Part shown: piece by piece, positions 33,514 to 40,810 of the stretch
How the letters are laid out: the number at the start of each line of letters is the position of its first letter
Position numbering within the stretch: the stretch's first letter is position 1
Program-made: the position numbers and the translations under genes
Source: an uncultured Bacteroidales bacterium
GTDB taxonomy: Bacteria; Bacteroidota; Bacteroidia; Bacteroidales; WCHB1-69
NCBI GenBank assembly: GCA_946413585.1
Contig: CAMKLG010000022.1
Coordinates: forward strand, 1-43,596
DNA length: 43,596 bases
Reading direction: 5' to 3'
The notes under the pieces: model-generated
What the model saw: only the letters and a program-made list of their open reading frames with translations
Databases searched by the model: none
Told to the model about the DNA's origin: nothing

Positions 33514-33727
33514 AGTTTTAGGTTTTTGTTTTTTAGTTTGATTTAATTTAAATTGTTTGAGGTTATCCCCTTTTCGCGGGGATGATAGTTTCCTATCTAC
33601 GTTAATCTTCCTTTCACGGTTAGGTCGATTAATGGTTTTGTCTCTTTGCGGCAGTTTCGTTTTTTTAGTTTTAGTTAGTTTAGGCGTTCTGAATTCAGTC
33701 AGGGTTGCCGACCCCTTTTGAACAATA
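33514..33727 (-). other. Long structured leader of the small secreted protein gene
   Basis: About 200 bases separate the probable promoter from the ATG at 33513. On the minus strand it holds TTAATC..GATTAA (33602-33632), then a perfect GATAG-GAAA-CTATC tetraloop hairpin (33584-33597) directly abutting ATCCCC-GCGAAAA-GGGGAT (33565-33583), then an A-rich stretch before the start. The three stems could form a cis-acting RNA. No known riboswitch class was recognised. Confidence 0.5.
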
Positions 33728-33735
33728 CAAAAATA
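33728..33735 (-). promoter_or_regulatory. Possible -7 promoter box
   Basis: On the minus strand this reads TATTTTTG. A TTG (33758-33756) lies about 20 bases upstream as possible -33. The box overlaps the T-rich tail of the hairpin at 33738-33762, so it could instead be only part of a terminator. Confidence 0.4.
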
Positions 33736-33764
33736 AACTCTCGACAAGCGTTTGTCAAGAGTTT
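33732..33764 (-). terminator. Hairpin with T-rich tail after the sigma factor gene
   Basis: On the minus strand CTCTTGACAA and TTGTCGAGAG pair around ACGC with one mismatch and are followed by TTTATTTTTG. It sits about 135 bases after the sigma factor stop codon and fits a terminator. It also covers the possible -33 region of the next gene, so an operator role is possible. Confidence 0.55.
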
Positions 33765-33895
33765 TTGAAAATTTTTTTTCTCGCTGATACTGAGCGATTT
33801 GCTTAACTTAATTTAACAATTGATTCGCGAATAGTAAATTTTTTTCGCGGAATTTCGCAGATTTTCGGAGTTTCCCTGCCAAAACCGAGCAGGTT

Positions 33896-34477
33896 TTACT
33901 CAAGCACGACGTGGTGCTTGGACATGATTTTCCGGAGGTTTATGAGGGCATAACGCATACGACCTAACGCCGTGTTGATGCTTACGTTGGTCATCTCCGC
34001 TATCTCCTTGAAGCTGTAGTCCATGTATATCCGCATCTTGAGTACCTCTTTCTGCTCTTCGGGAAGGTATTCGACGTAGTTGTTCAGGTCGGCGTAGGTT
34101 TGTTCGCGGATCAGTTTCTCCTCCACAGACTCGTCGTGGGTGCCGATGATGGTGAAGATGTCGAACTCTTCACCGCCATCCACCGTAGGCATGCGTTGCA
34201 ATTTGCGATAGTAGTCTATCTTCAAGTTATTGGCGATCCGCATGATCCATTGGAAAAACTTCCCTTCTTCCTGGTAGTTGCCGGAACGTATGGTGTTGAT
34301 AACCTTAATGAAAGTGTCCTGAAAGATGTCTTCAGCCAGCTCCTTGTTTTTGACAGAAACCATGATATAGGAGAACAACCTCCGCTCGTAACGGAGGACG
34401 ATGGTCTTCAATGCAGATTCATCACCAGCTTGATAACGCGCTATCAATTCGTTATCGGTTAAGGCATTCCAATTCAT
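33896..34477 (-). CDS. ECF-family RNA polymerase sigma factor
   Basis: This 193-residue sigma-70 family protein has region 2 near 18-90 (ELAEDIFQDTFIKV, FFQWIMRIANNLKIDYYRK) and region 4 near 130-185 (LPEEQKEVLKMRIYMDYSFKEIAEMTNVSINTALGRMRYAL). No anti-sigma gene is adjacent. It directs transcription from a special promoter class. It is transcribed divergently from the T9SS plug protein gene, sharing a 301-base intergenic region. In Porphyromonas gingivalis an ECF factor (SigP) links PorX/PorY to T9SS genes; whether this is the counterpart is not provable here. A rare Shine-Dalgarno-like AAAGGAG precedes the ATG. Confidence 0.93.
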   Translation of the reverse strand: MNWNALTDNELIARYQAGDESALKTIVLRYERRLFSYIMVSVKNKELAEDIFQDTFIKVINTIRSGNYQEEGKFFQWIMRIANNLKIDYYRKLQRMPTVDGGEEFDIFTIIGTHDESVEEKLIREQTYADLNNYVEYLPEEQKEVLKMRIYMDYSFKEIAEMTNVSINTALGRMRYALINLRKIMSKHHVVLE

Positions 34478-34483
34478 GATATG

Positions 34484-34490
34484 CTCCTTT
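34484..34490 (-). promoter_or_regulatory. Shine-Dalgarno site of the sigma factor gene
   Basis: On the minus strand AAAGGAG stands six bases before the ATG at 34477. Most genes in this window have no such site, so strong initiation of this regulator is suggested. Confidence 0.55.
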
Positions 34491-34593
34491 CTTTAATATG
34501 GTTAATAAATTCAGAAAGTAGATTTTTTCTCGATAGCGGGGTCTCCTTATTTCTTTAATTGGTTTGCCTAATAATTGATTTATATTTGAACCG

Positions 34594-34601
34594 CAAAAAT
34601 A
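34594..34601 (-). promoter_or_regulatory. -7 promoter box of the sigma factor gene
   Basis: On the minus strand this reads TATTTTTG followed by CGG, a match to TAnnTTTG. It implies an untranslated leader of about 110 bases. Confidence 0.55.
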
Positions 34602-34659
34602 TATTTTTTTTGAATACAACGCTCTTTTTTTGAAAAAAAATATCACCTGCTATCTACGG

Positions 34660-34717
34660 AAACAAATAGAGACGCTGAAATAGATAGTGACGTCGTCAGC
34701 AACGTCTCTAACTATTT
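34660..34717. repeat. Palindromic repeat, GAGACG family
   Basis: AAATAGAGACG..CTGA pairs imperfectly with TCAGCAACGTCTCTAACTAT. The leading AAACAAATAGAGACGC also occurs at 8834-8849. It lies in the divergent region between the sigma factor and T9SS plug genes. Confidence 0.65.
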
Positions 34718-34746
34718 CATCTGCTGGTGTGTGTTCGAAATTTATG

Positions 34747-34754
34747 TACATTTG
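34747..34754 (+). promoter_or_regulatory. -7 promoter box of the T9SS plug gene
   Basis: TACATTTG matches TAnnTTTG and lies 25 bases before the ATG at 34779. Confidence 0.6.
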
Positions 34755-34778
34755 CACTTCCTAATTATTTGAAGCCTT

Positions 34779-36059
34779 ATGAGAAAATTTGCATCGTTAT
34801 TATGGATATTTTTCCTGTCAAATTCATTCTGTTTTTCTCAGGAATTTGCTGATATTCAATTAGATGATTGGATTTACGAAGAGGGGATAGCGAGTGTGCA
34901 ACTTACGGTGAATGAAGATCCGTTGTCGGAACCTGTTGCAACCTTGGGAGGGGCTACTTTCCAAATTGCCTTTGACGACTTGAATCTAGAAGTCAGGCAT
35001 CCCAAATTCCTATTTATTCATTGCACGCACGATTGGAAACGTTCTGATTTGAATCCTATTGAGTATATTGAGGGCTTTATGGAGGATGAAATAGAACAAT
35101 ACGACCACTCTTTTAATACGATAGAACCCTATTTGCACTATTATGCAGAATTTCCAAACGATAATATAGCTTTCACGAAGTCAGGAAATTATGTGCTTTA
35201 TGTGTATGATGACTCTCCTGACCGTCCGCTTTTCACCCGTCGTTTCATGGTGTTGGAACCAATGGCGGCCAAGATTGTCACCGATGTTCATCCAGCAGTG
35301 GATGTAAACAACCGTTATACTCACCAAGATATTGATTTCACGGTCTTTACGGGAAGCTACCAAATTCGTAATCCTCAACAGTCCGTCCATGCCACCATCC
35401 GTCAGAACGGTCGTTGGGACAATGCCATCATCGGGTTGACGTACCGTTCCGGTGTGGCTTCTGAACTGCATTTTGATTATACCGACGGGCGGAACAGCTT
35501 CCCCGGCGGTGCAGAATTCCGCACGTTCGACATCTCCACCCTGCGTTCCAATGCTGACCGTATTGTGGGAATTTCTTACGTGAACCGCCATAACCACGCA
35601 TACGTGTTGCAAGATGATGCGCGCCCGTATGCCGCATACGAAAGCCGAGGTACGATGAATGGTCGCTGTTATTATAAAAACAGGGACTTAAGAAACGAAT
35701 ACTCAGAGGATTACGTGTTTACGCATTTCACGTTGAAGAGCGATTATCCCTATAATGATGGGGATGTCTATGTGTTTGGAGAATTGACGGGTTGGCGGTT
35801 GTTGGATGAGGCTAAATTGCATTATAACAAGGAATTTGACTTCTGGGAAACAGATATTTTGCTGAAACAGGGTGCGTACAACTACCAGTATGTCTATCTC
35901 CCGCATGGATCAAGTCAAATTGATGCCACATTCGTGGAAGGCTCGCACTACGAAACTAGTAATATATACTATATATTTGTTTATTATCAAGAGGAAGGAT
36001 CTTCCTATGATCGGTTGATCGGTTTCCAGCCTTGTTCCATTGTGGATAACGAACATTAA
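34779..36059 (+). CDS. Type IX secretion system plug protein (DUF5103 type)
   Basis: This 426-residue protein has a signal peptide (MRKFASLLWIFFLSNSFCFSQ) and matches the DUF5103 family, whose members bind the periplasmic side of the giant outer-membrane translocon SprA/Sov and close it. Family-like stretches are FIHCTHDWKRSDLNPIEYIEGF near 85, GNYVLYVYDD near 140, EFRTFDISTLRSNADRI near 245, and the DVYVFGELTGW..L..QGAYNYQYVY part near 335-375. Length is normal for the family. It works together with T9SS cargo such as the adhesin at the start of the window. It ends in a 4-base overlap with the stop codon of the convergent FISUMP gene. Confidence 0.88.
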   Translation: MRKFASLLWIFFLSNSFCFSQEFADIQLDDWIYEEGIASVQLTVNEDPLSEPVATLGGATFQIAFDDLNLEVRHPKFLFIHCTHDWKRSDLNPIEYIEGFMEDEIEQYDHSFNTIEPYLHYYAEFPNDNIAFTKSGNYVLYVYDDSPDRPLFTRRFMVLEPMAAKIVTDVHPAVDVNNRYTHQDIDFTVFTGSYQIRNPQQSVHATIRQNGRWDNAIIGLTYRSGVASELHFDYTDGRNSFPGGAEFRTFDISTLRSNADRIVGISYVNRHNHAYVLQDDARPYAAYESRGTMNGRCYYKNRDLRNEYSEDYVFTHFTLKSDYPYNDGDVYVFGELTGWRLLDEAKLHYNKEFDFWETDILLKQGAYNYQYVYLPHGSSQIDATFVEGSHYETSNIYYIFVYYQEEGSSYDRLIGFQPCSIVDNEH

Positions 36060-36787
36060 TTTTTGTTCTTTAGGCAGCGCACCGAATAGAAAGCCTCTTT
36101 TGGGGTGCAGTTGATTTCCACCGTGGCATTGGTATAGTAGAAGCGGTGGATGGGGGAAGTGTCTGGGCTGCCGTCAGAGCATGTCCAAAAACCGCATTCT
36201 TTGCCGAACCCGTCAGACATACCGTTCCAGACATTCCCTGCGGGGACCACGGAAAATCCAGTCCCATTGTTCGTTGAAACGTTTTCGATGATGCAACAGC
36301 TTGCCCCTTGTGTCATGAAATCGTATTGCCAGCCCTCAGTGCTTGCCATCGCTTTTGCCACATTGTTGACATCCGTGCCGCAACGGTAGTAGTCTTTATA
36401 ACCCACGAAATCCTCCACGCCCATCCATTCGAAGTTGGCGGGAACGTGCCAGCCGTCGGGACAAGGCCCTTGCACACGACCATCGGTCTCTTCTGTCGGT
36501 TCAGACTTGTCCAGCACGGAGTGCCAAGTATAGAGTCTTCCGTAGCGGGTGATGTTTTGCGGATCGTTGTTCGGAGCTTGCGGTGCGGGCTGAATCTCGC
36601 GCCCGTCCGCGTAATGCAGCGTGCGCAGGTTTTCGCGCATCCAGCACTCGTCTCCCATTATAACTGTCTGATATTCATTTCCGTCGATGTCTTTCACGAT
36701 ACCGCAGTCGCGGGTGTCTTGCGCGTATGAAGAAGCCGCAATCATCATTGCGGCGAGGAGAAATATGGTTTGGCGGAATATTGTCAT
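36056..36787 (-). CDS. Secreted FISUMP-domain protein
   Basis: This 243-residue protein carries a signal peptide (MTIFRQTIFLLAAMMIAASSYAQ) and the Fibrobacter succinogenes major paralogous domain: DIDGNEYQTVIMGDECWMRENLRTLHYADG near 35, GRLYTW near 83, CPDGWHVP near 109 and a final YSVRCLKN. Such proteins are usually surface proteins or lipoproteins of unknown role. There is no lipobox or sorting domain here. The cysteines are numerous and could form disulfides. It converges on the T9SS plug gene, sharing TTAA for both stop codons. Confidence 0.85.
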   Translation of the reverse strand: MTIFRQTIFLLAAMMIAASSYAQDTRDCGIVKDIDGNEYQTVIMGDECWMRENLRTLHYADGREIQPAPQAPNNDPQNITRYGRLYTWHSVLDKSEPTEETDGRVQGPCPDGWHVPANFEWMGVEDFVGYKDYYRCGTDVNNVAKAMASTEGWQYDFMTQGASCCIIENVSTNNGTGFSVVPAGNVWNGMSDGFGKECGFWTCSDGSPDTSPIHRFYYTNATVEINCTPKEAFYSVRCLKNKN

Positions 36788-36804
36788 TGCGGTTGTTTAT
36801 TATA

Positions 36805-36833
36805 CGTAGAGACGCGATTTTCGCGTCTCTACG
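36805..36833. repeat. Perfect palindromic repeat, GTAGAGACG family
   Basis: CGTAGAGACGCGA and TCGCGTCTCTACG form a perfect 13-bp stem around TTT. It is the best-preserved copy of the family in the window and lies between the FISUMP gene and the GT2 gene. Confidence 0.9.
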
Positions 36834-36842
36834 GGGAAATCT

Positions 36843-37799
36843 CTATTCGATTCTGTCGGAAATCAGGTATTTGTTGCGGTCGGAACCGTTGCGAACCACC
36901 AGTTCGGCGAGGTAACCGGCCAAGAACAGCATCAAACCGAATACCATCGCCAACAAGGCAAGGTAAAACAACGGCTGATCCGTGACTTGTCGGAAACCAG
37001 GAACTTGGTGAGACATACGGTATAACTTCTGTGCGATAAGTGCGATGGTGATCACAATACCGATAAGGAAAGACAAAGAACCGAGTGAACCGAAAAAGTG
37101 CATCGGCTTCTTGCCGAATTTCGACATGAAACTGACGGTCAGCAGATCCAAATAGCCGTTAATGAAGCGATCCCAGCCGAATTTGGAGACACCGTGCTTG
37201 CGTTTTTGGTGAATGACCACTTTCTCGCCGATATTGGTGAAGCCTGCCCACTTGGCGATGACGGGAATGTAGCGGTGCATCTCGCTATAGACTTCGATGG
37301 ATTTCACCACGTCTCTCTTATAGGCTTTCAGGCCGCAGTTGAAGTCGTGAAGCTGGATGCCCGACATACGACGGGTGGTCCAGTTGAAAAATTTCGATGG
37401 AATATTCTTAGCTATTTTTGAATCGTAACGAACTTTCTTCCAGCCGGATACAAGGTCGTAACCGTCTTCCTTAATCATGCGGAAGAGTTCGGGAATCTCG
37501 TCGGGGCTGTCTTGCAGGTCTGCATCCATGGTGATGACCACATCACCTTGGCAGGCCTCGAAGGCGGTGTTCAACGCCGCTGACTTGCCATAGTTGCGAC
37601 GGAACTTGATGCCCTTAATTGCGGGATTCTTCGCGTGCAACTCTTGTATCACCGACCACGATTCATCGGTGGAGCCATCGTCAACCATGATGACTTCGTA
37701 GGTGAATTTGTTTTCTGTCATGACGCGCTCAATCCAAGCGGCCAGTTCAGGAAGCGATTCCGCTTCGTTTAGCAAGGGTACTATTATGGATATGTCCAT
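36843..37799 (-). CDS. GT2 glycosyltransferase with two membrane segments, DPM1/GtrB-like
   Basis: This 318-residue protein is a family 2 glycosyltransferase of the polyprenyl-phosphate sugar type. ISIIVPLLNEAESLPEL, VDDGSTDES, FRRNYGKSAALNTAF and the metal motif MDADLQDSPDEIP are seen, then DFNCGLKAYKRDV, and two C-terminal membrane segments near 235-260 and 285-308. It probably loads a sugar onto undecaprenyl phosphate at the inner membrane. In related genomes this gene commonly follows a DUF4199 gene, as here. The start ATG is directly preceded by heptamer repeats. Confidence 0.9.
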   Translation of the reverse strand: MDISIIVPLLNEAESLPELAAWIERVMTENKFTYEVIMVDDGSTDESWSVIQELHAKNPAIKGIKFRRNYGKSAALNTAFEACQGDVVITMDADLQDSPDEIPELFRMIKEDGYDLVSGWKKVRYDSKIAKNIPSKFFNWTTRRMSGIQLHDFNCGLKAYKRDVVKSIEVYSEMHRYIPVIAKWAGFTNIGEKVVIHQKRKHGVSKFGWDRFINGYLDLLTVSFMSKFGKKPMHFFGSLGSLSFLIGIVITIALIAQKLYRMSHQVPGFRQVTDQPLFYLALLAMVFGLMLFLAGYLAELVVRNGSDRNKYLISDRIE

Positions 37800-37803
37800 T
37801 TCT

Positions 37804-37862
37804 TGGTTTAAGGTTTATAGTTTATAGTTTATAGTTTAGGGTTTATAGTTTAGGGTTTAGGG
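37804..37862. repeat. TTTAGGG-like heptamer repeat
   Basis: Eight heptamers of the type GTTTATA/GTTTAGG on the plus strand fill the gap between the GT2 and DUF4199 genes. Unlike the blocks at 45 and 5488 there is no inverted half. The repeat abuts the DUF4199 stop codon. Confidence 0.85.
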
Positions 37863-38801
37863 TTACGCGTCTTTTGTCTCTTCCGACGGGGTGTACTCTT
37901 CGATTGGTTTCTTCGACGTGTAGTTGAACATGGCGACGAAGAGGCCGAAGAACATGCCATAGAGCAGGTACATCATCGCGCTGATGCCAGCGTATTTGCC
38001 ATTCTGGTCGTAGTGGGGCACACGCGACTTGTTTTCCTCGTAACGTTTCTCTAACGGGTCGATGCTGGCGAGCGTGTCGTTCGTCTGCTGCACAATCTCC
38101 TGCACGTATGGTGTGGAGGCCTTTCCTTCGTTCTGTTCAGTGTAGCTCACCAACGTTTCCATCAGCACTCTTTTTGCGTAGGACGTGAAGTTGCTGAGTT
38201 TGTATTCCTCTTTGTCTGCTTCAGGTTTGGAACGTAACTTGTTGACGTAGAACTGCTGGAAAATCAGAATTCCGTTGTTGATTTCGTCGGTAGTAGCTTG
38301 TGGCAGAGAATCGTTTGTCAGACATCCTTCTGCTTGGAATGTCGTGCCTTTTAGCAGCTCCGCTTTGCGTTCGTTCATGATAGTCGCAGCTGCTTCAGTG
38401 TAGTCTTTCAGTTCACCGTTTGTCAGGGTGTCTTTGGCCAGGTTTTGTTTGTATTTCGCCAATGCCACGGTGTATTTTTGCTGCAGGCCATCCTTCTCGA
38501 TGACAGAGTAGTGGAGCATGTCATAGCCGAAAAGGAGGATGGCGCCGATGAGGGAGATGACGATGCAGCTTCGGAAAGCTTTGGCGAATGACAGTCGTTC
38601 GGTAAAGGACTCCTTGAACTCGCGCACGCCGAAGTGCAAGACGAGGATGAAGCCGACAACCATCGCCAAGTCAAGCACTTGACTGGCACTGTAATCCACT
38701 TTTCGGGCGAACATCTTCAGGAGTTCCAGTCCTGCCAGCATCACACCCAAAATGACACCCCATTTGAGGTGCGTTTTCCAAAAATTCTTGTCGTTCAGCA
38801 T
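37863..38801 (-). CDS. DUF4199 domain-containing membrane protein with large internal insertion
   Basis: This 312-residue inner-membrane protein shows the DUF4199 pattern of four membrane segments: about 12-28, 43-60, 78-96 and 272-292. The soluble loop between the third and fourth segments is about 170 residues long and rich in Lys, Glu and Asn, while family members are usually 150-200 residues in total. The function of DUF4199 is unknown. Pairing with the GT2 gene downstream suggests a role in envelope sugar transfer, as inference only. Confidence 0.8.
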   Translation of the reverse strand: MLNDKNFWKTHLKWGVILGVMLAGLELLKMFARKVDYSASQVLDLAMVVGFILVLHFGVREFKESFTERLSFAKAFRSCIVISLIGAILLFGYDMLHYSVIEKDGLQQKYTVALAKYKQNLAKDTLTNGELKDYTEAAATIMNERKAELLKGTTFQAEGCLTNDSLPQATTDEINNGILIFQQFYVNKLRSKPEADKEEYKLSNFTSYAKRVLMETLVSYTEQNEGKASTPYVQEIVQQTNDTLASIDPLEKRYEENKSRVPHYDQNGKYAGISAMMYLLYGMFFGLFVAMFNYTSKKPIEEYTPSEETKDA

Positions 38802-38809
38802 ATTAATTT

Positions 38810-38872
38810 GGCTGTTAGCTATTGGCTGTTAGCTGTTGGCCAATAGACAAAAGCCAACAGCCAATAGCTAGA
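38810..38872. repeat. Inverted repeat of GGCTGTTAGCTATT units
   Basis: GGCTGTTAGCTATTGGCTGT (from 38811) and GCCAACAGCCAATAGCTA (38854-38871) form a long imperfect hairpin in the gap between the mce stop and the DUF4199 start. It contains unit repeats of about 14 bases and may end the mce transcript. Confidence 0.8.
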
Positions 38873-38874
38873 TA

Positions 38875-39279
38875 TTATTTCGGGCAGCAGAATTCGGTGA
38901 GGACGCTACAGGTGGATTTCGGGTGAGCGAAACCAATCATGAGGCCTTCAGCACCGGGGCGGGCACATTTGTCGATGAGGCGCACTTGCTTCTCTTCCAG
39001 TTCGTGCAGGGCTTCGTTCGTGTCGGGAACGGCGAATGCGATGTGGTGGATGCCTTCGCCCTTGTTCTCGATGAACTTCGCGATGGTGCTCTCAGGTGAT
39101 GTCGGCTCCAAGAGCTCAATCTTGGTTTGGCCAACCTTGAAAAAGGCGGTCTTCACTTTCTGGTCAGCGACCTCTTCGATGTTGTAGCATTTCATTCCCA
39201 AAACTTTCTCATAATAGGGAATAGCGGCTTCTAAGCTTTTCACGGCAATGCCGAGATGTTCGATGTGGGTGATGTTCAT
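38875..39279 (-). CDS. mce: Methylmalonyl-CoA epimerase
   Basis: This 134-residue vicinal-oxygen-chelate enzyme interconverts (R)- and (S)-methylmalonyl-CoA. The metal ligands are visible as His in IEHLGIAV, Glu or Gln in KIELLEP, His in IHHIAFAV and Glu in LTEFC near the end. It serves the succinate-to-propionate route common in gut Bacteroidota; mutase and decarboxylase genes are not in the window. Length is normal. Confidence 0.95.
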   Translation of the reverse strand: MNITHIEHLGIAVKSLEAAIPYYEKVLGMKCYNIEEVADQKVKTAFFKVGQTKIELLEPTSPESTIAKFIENKGEGIHHIAFAVPDTNEALHELEEKQVRLIDKCARPGAEGLMIGFAHPKSTCSVLTEFCCPK

Positions 39280-39333
39280 ATTTACTGTTTTTTTGTTTGT
39301 TACTTCGTGGAATAATTCTTAATTTTTAATTCT

Positions 39334-40131
39334 TTAATCCCTATCCGGGGTGGCGTCGAGCCAGGTGGTCTTGTGTTTGATGAGTTTGATGAGGAGGGCA
39401 ATGATCGTGTAGGCGATGAGGATGTAGAGGGAAGGGCGTATCCAGTTGATACAGCAGGAGGTGCCTTCTCCGGTGTTGCGGAAATCGATCAGGTAGTAGA
39501 GGATATAGTCAAGAACTGTGTAGGTGAAGATGGCGGACATGATAGTGGCGTATTCGCGGCGGATAAAGGTCTTCCATGAGAACTGGAGCATGCCGCCTTC
39601 GTGGAGGGACCATTTGGGGAGGAATGCTGGAACGCGTGCCGCCCATTCTTCGAATTCGTCGCCGTACTTGCCGCGCAGGAAGGCCTCTTCAGTCATCATG
39701 ATGCGTTCGTAGTAGATCCAATAGACGAGGGAGACGATAATAAAAGCGAAGGCGTTCATGGTATAGACGAGCAGTCCGGCCCAGATCAGGTAGTTGGCAA
39801 GGTAGAGCGGGTGACGCACAACGGAGTAGATGCCCTTGGTGTTGAGGTGGTTGGCGACTTGGTGGGTGGTGTTACGTCCGGAGGTGCCTTTCGGAGAGGT
39901 ACACACGGTGTAGGCGCGCAACGCCAGGCCCGCGATGACCAACAGCACGGAAATGATGGTACAAGTGGCATACACCGGGCTGTGAAAGTCGGTGATGGTG
40001 AGGTTTTCGTAGAGATTTCGGTTGGTGAAGAACAGGATCGGCAGAGAAAGCACGAAAATGAGTACGGGGATCTGTCCTCTGTACTTGAAAAGTTTTGCGC
40101 CAGTCGCCTCCATTGATTGTATCAAAGCCAT
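39334..40131 (-). CDS. ICMT/PEMT-type membrane methyltransferase-like protein
   Basis: This 265-residue membrane protein has about five or six hydrophobic segments and the isoprenylcysteine methyltransferase / phospholipid methyltransferase core: GIYSVVRHPLYLANYLIWAG near 114, then ERIMMTEEAFLRGKYGDEFEEWAARVPAFLP near 155, which together form the SAM-binding site in that family. The methyl acceptor in bacteria is unknown, possibly a lipid. The start MALIQSMEATGAKLF at 40131 was chosen because a -7 box lies at 40157-40164 inside the longer open frame. Confidence 0.85.
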   Translation of the reverse strand: MALIQSMEATGAKLFKYRGQIPVLIFVLSLPILFFTNRNLYENLTITDFHSPVYATCTIISVLLVIAGLALRAYTVCTSPKGTSGRNTTHQVANHLNTKGIYSVVRHPLYLANYLIWAGLLVYTMNAFAFIIVSLVYWIYYERIMMTEEAFLRGKYGDEFEEWAARVPAFLPKWSLHEGGMLQFSWKTFIRREYATIMSAIFTYTVLDYILYYLIDFRNTGEGTSCCINWIRPSLYILIAYTIIALLIKLIKHKTTWLDATPDRD

Positions 40132-40156
40132 CTTTTCTGCTGTTTTTTTCGGGGTG

Positions 40157-40164
40157 CAAAGATA
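40157..40164 (-). promoter_or_regulatory. -7 promoter box of the methyltransferase gene
   Basis: On the minus strand this reads TATCTTTG, 26 bases before the chosen ATG. Confidence 0.65.
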
Positions 40165-40184
40165 CACAAAATACGAATACGAAC

Positions 40185-40215
40185 GAAAAAAGGATGGCAA
40201 ACGCCACCCTTTTTC
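40185..40215 (-). terminator. Rho-independent terminator of rplS
   Basis: On the minus strand AAAAAGGGTGGC and GCCATCCTTTTTT pair (one G-T pair) around GTTT and end in a T-run, about 30 bases after the rplS stop. Confidence 0.85.
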
Positions 40216-40243
40216 ATTAACCATTAAAATCTTTACATTATGA

Positions 40244-40597
40244 TTACCCTCTGCGCTCTTTAATGCGGGCTTTCTTACCCGTCAAATTACGGAGATAGTA
40301 AATTCTTGCTCTTCTCACGACACCGCGTTTCACCACTTTCAGGTCAGCAATCATCGGAGAGGTGAAGGGGAATACTCTTTCCACGCCGATACCGCCTGAA
40401 ATCTTTCTCACGGTGAACGTTTTGTTCACGCCGCTGCCCTTGATTTGCAGGACAACACCTTGGAACTGCTGGATACGTTCTTTAGATCCCTCAACGATTC
40501 TGTAAGAAACGTTTACGGTATCACCAGCTTTAAACTTCGGAAACTCTTGGGTCGTTATGAAGTTATCTTCTACGTACTGAATCAATTCGTGTTTCAT
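40244..40597 (-). CDS. rplS: 50S ribosomal protein L19
   Basis: This 117-residue ribosomal protein shows [22 protein letters not shown], the conserved [18 protein letters not shown] and ends [11 protein letters not shown]. It sits at the 30S-50S interface. It has its own -7 box and terminator and so is monocistronic here, as usual in the phylum when apart from rpsP-rimM-trmD. Confidence 0.98.
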   Translation of the reverse strand: MKHELIQYVEDNFITTQEFPKFKAGDTVNVSYRIVEGSKERIQQFQGVVLQIKGSGVNKTFTVRKISGGIGVERVFPFTSPMIADLKVVKRGVVRRARIYYLRNLTGKKARIKERRG

Positions 40598-40651
40598 TGC
40601 CTTATCTTTTTCTACGTTAATCTCTGTTTTTCTCTCTCAATTTTGAGGTTG

Positions 40652-40659
40652 CAAAAATA
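40652..40659 (-). promoter_or_regulatory. -7 promoter box of rplS
   Basis: On the minus strand this reads TATTTTTG, 54 bases before the rplS start. Confidence 0.65.
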
Positions 40660-40810
40660 CACTTTTTTTGAATATCCGCAATAGGCTGCCAAATATTTTT
40701 CTTTAAAATACATTTGATTGAATGTCAATGCTTTATGTGATTCTGCAATCTGGGGTTGAGCTTTTTTTTCGAATTACAGCGGTCATTTTGCGCAACTAAT
40801 TGTGTGAAAA

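Noticed and set aside
33514-33747. N-terminal extension of the small secreted protein
   Set aside because: The extension is basic and low in complexity, overlaps a likely terminator and promoter, and would bury the signal peptide.
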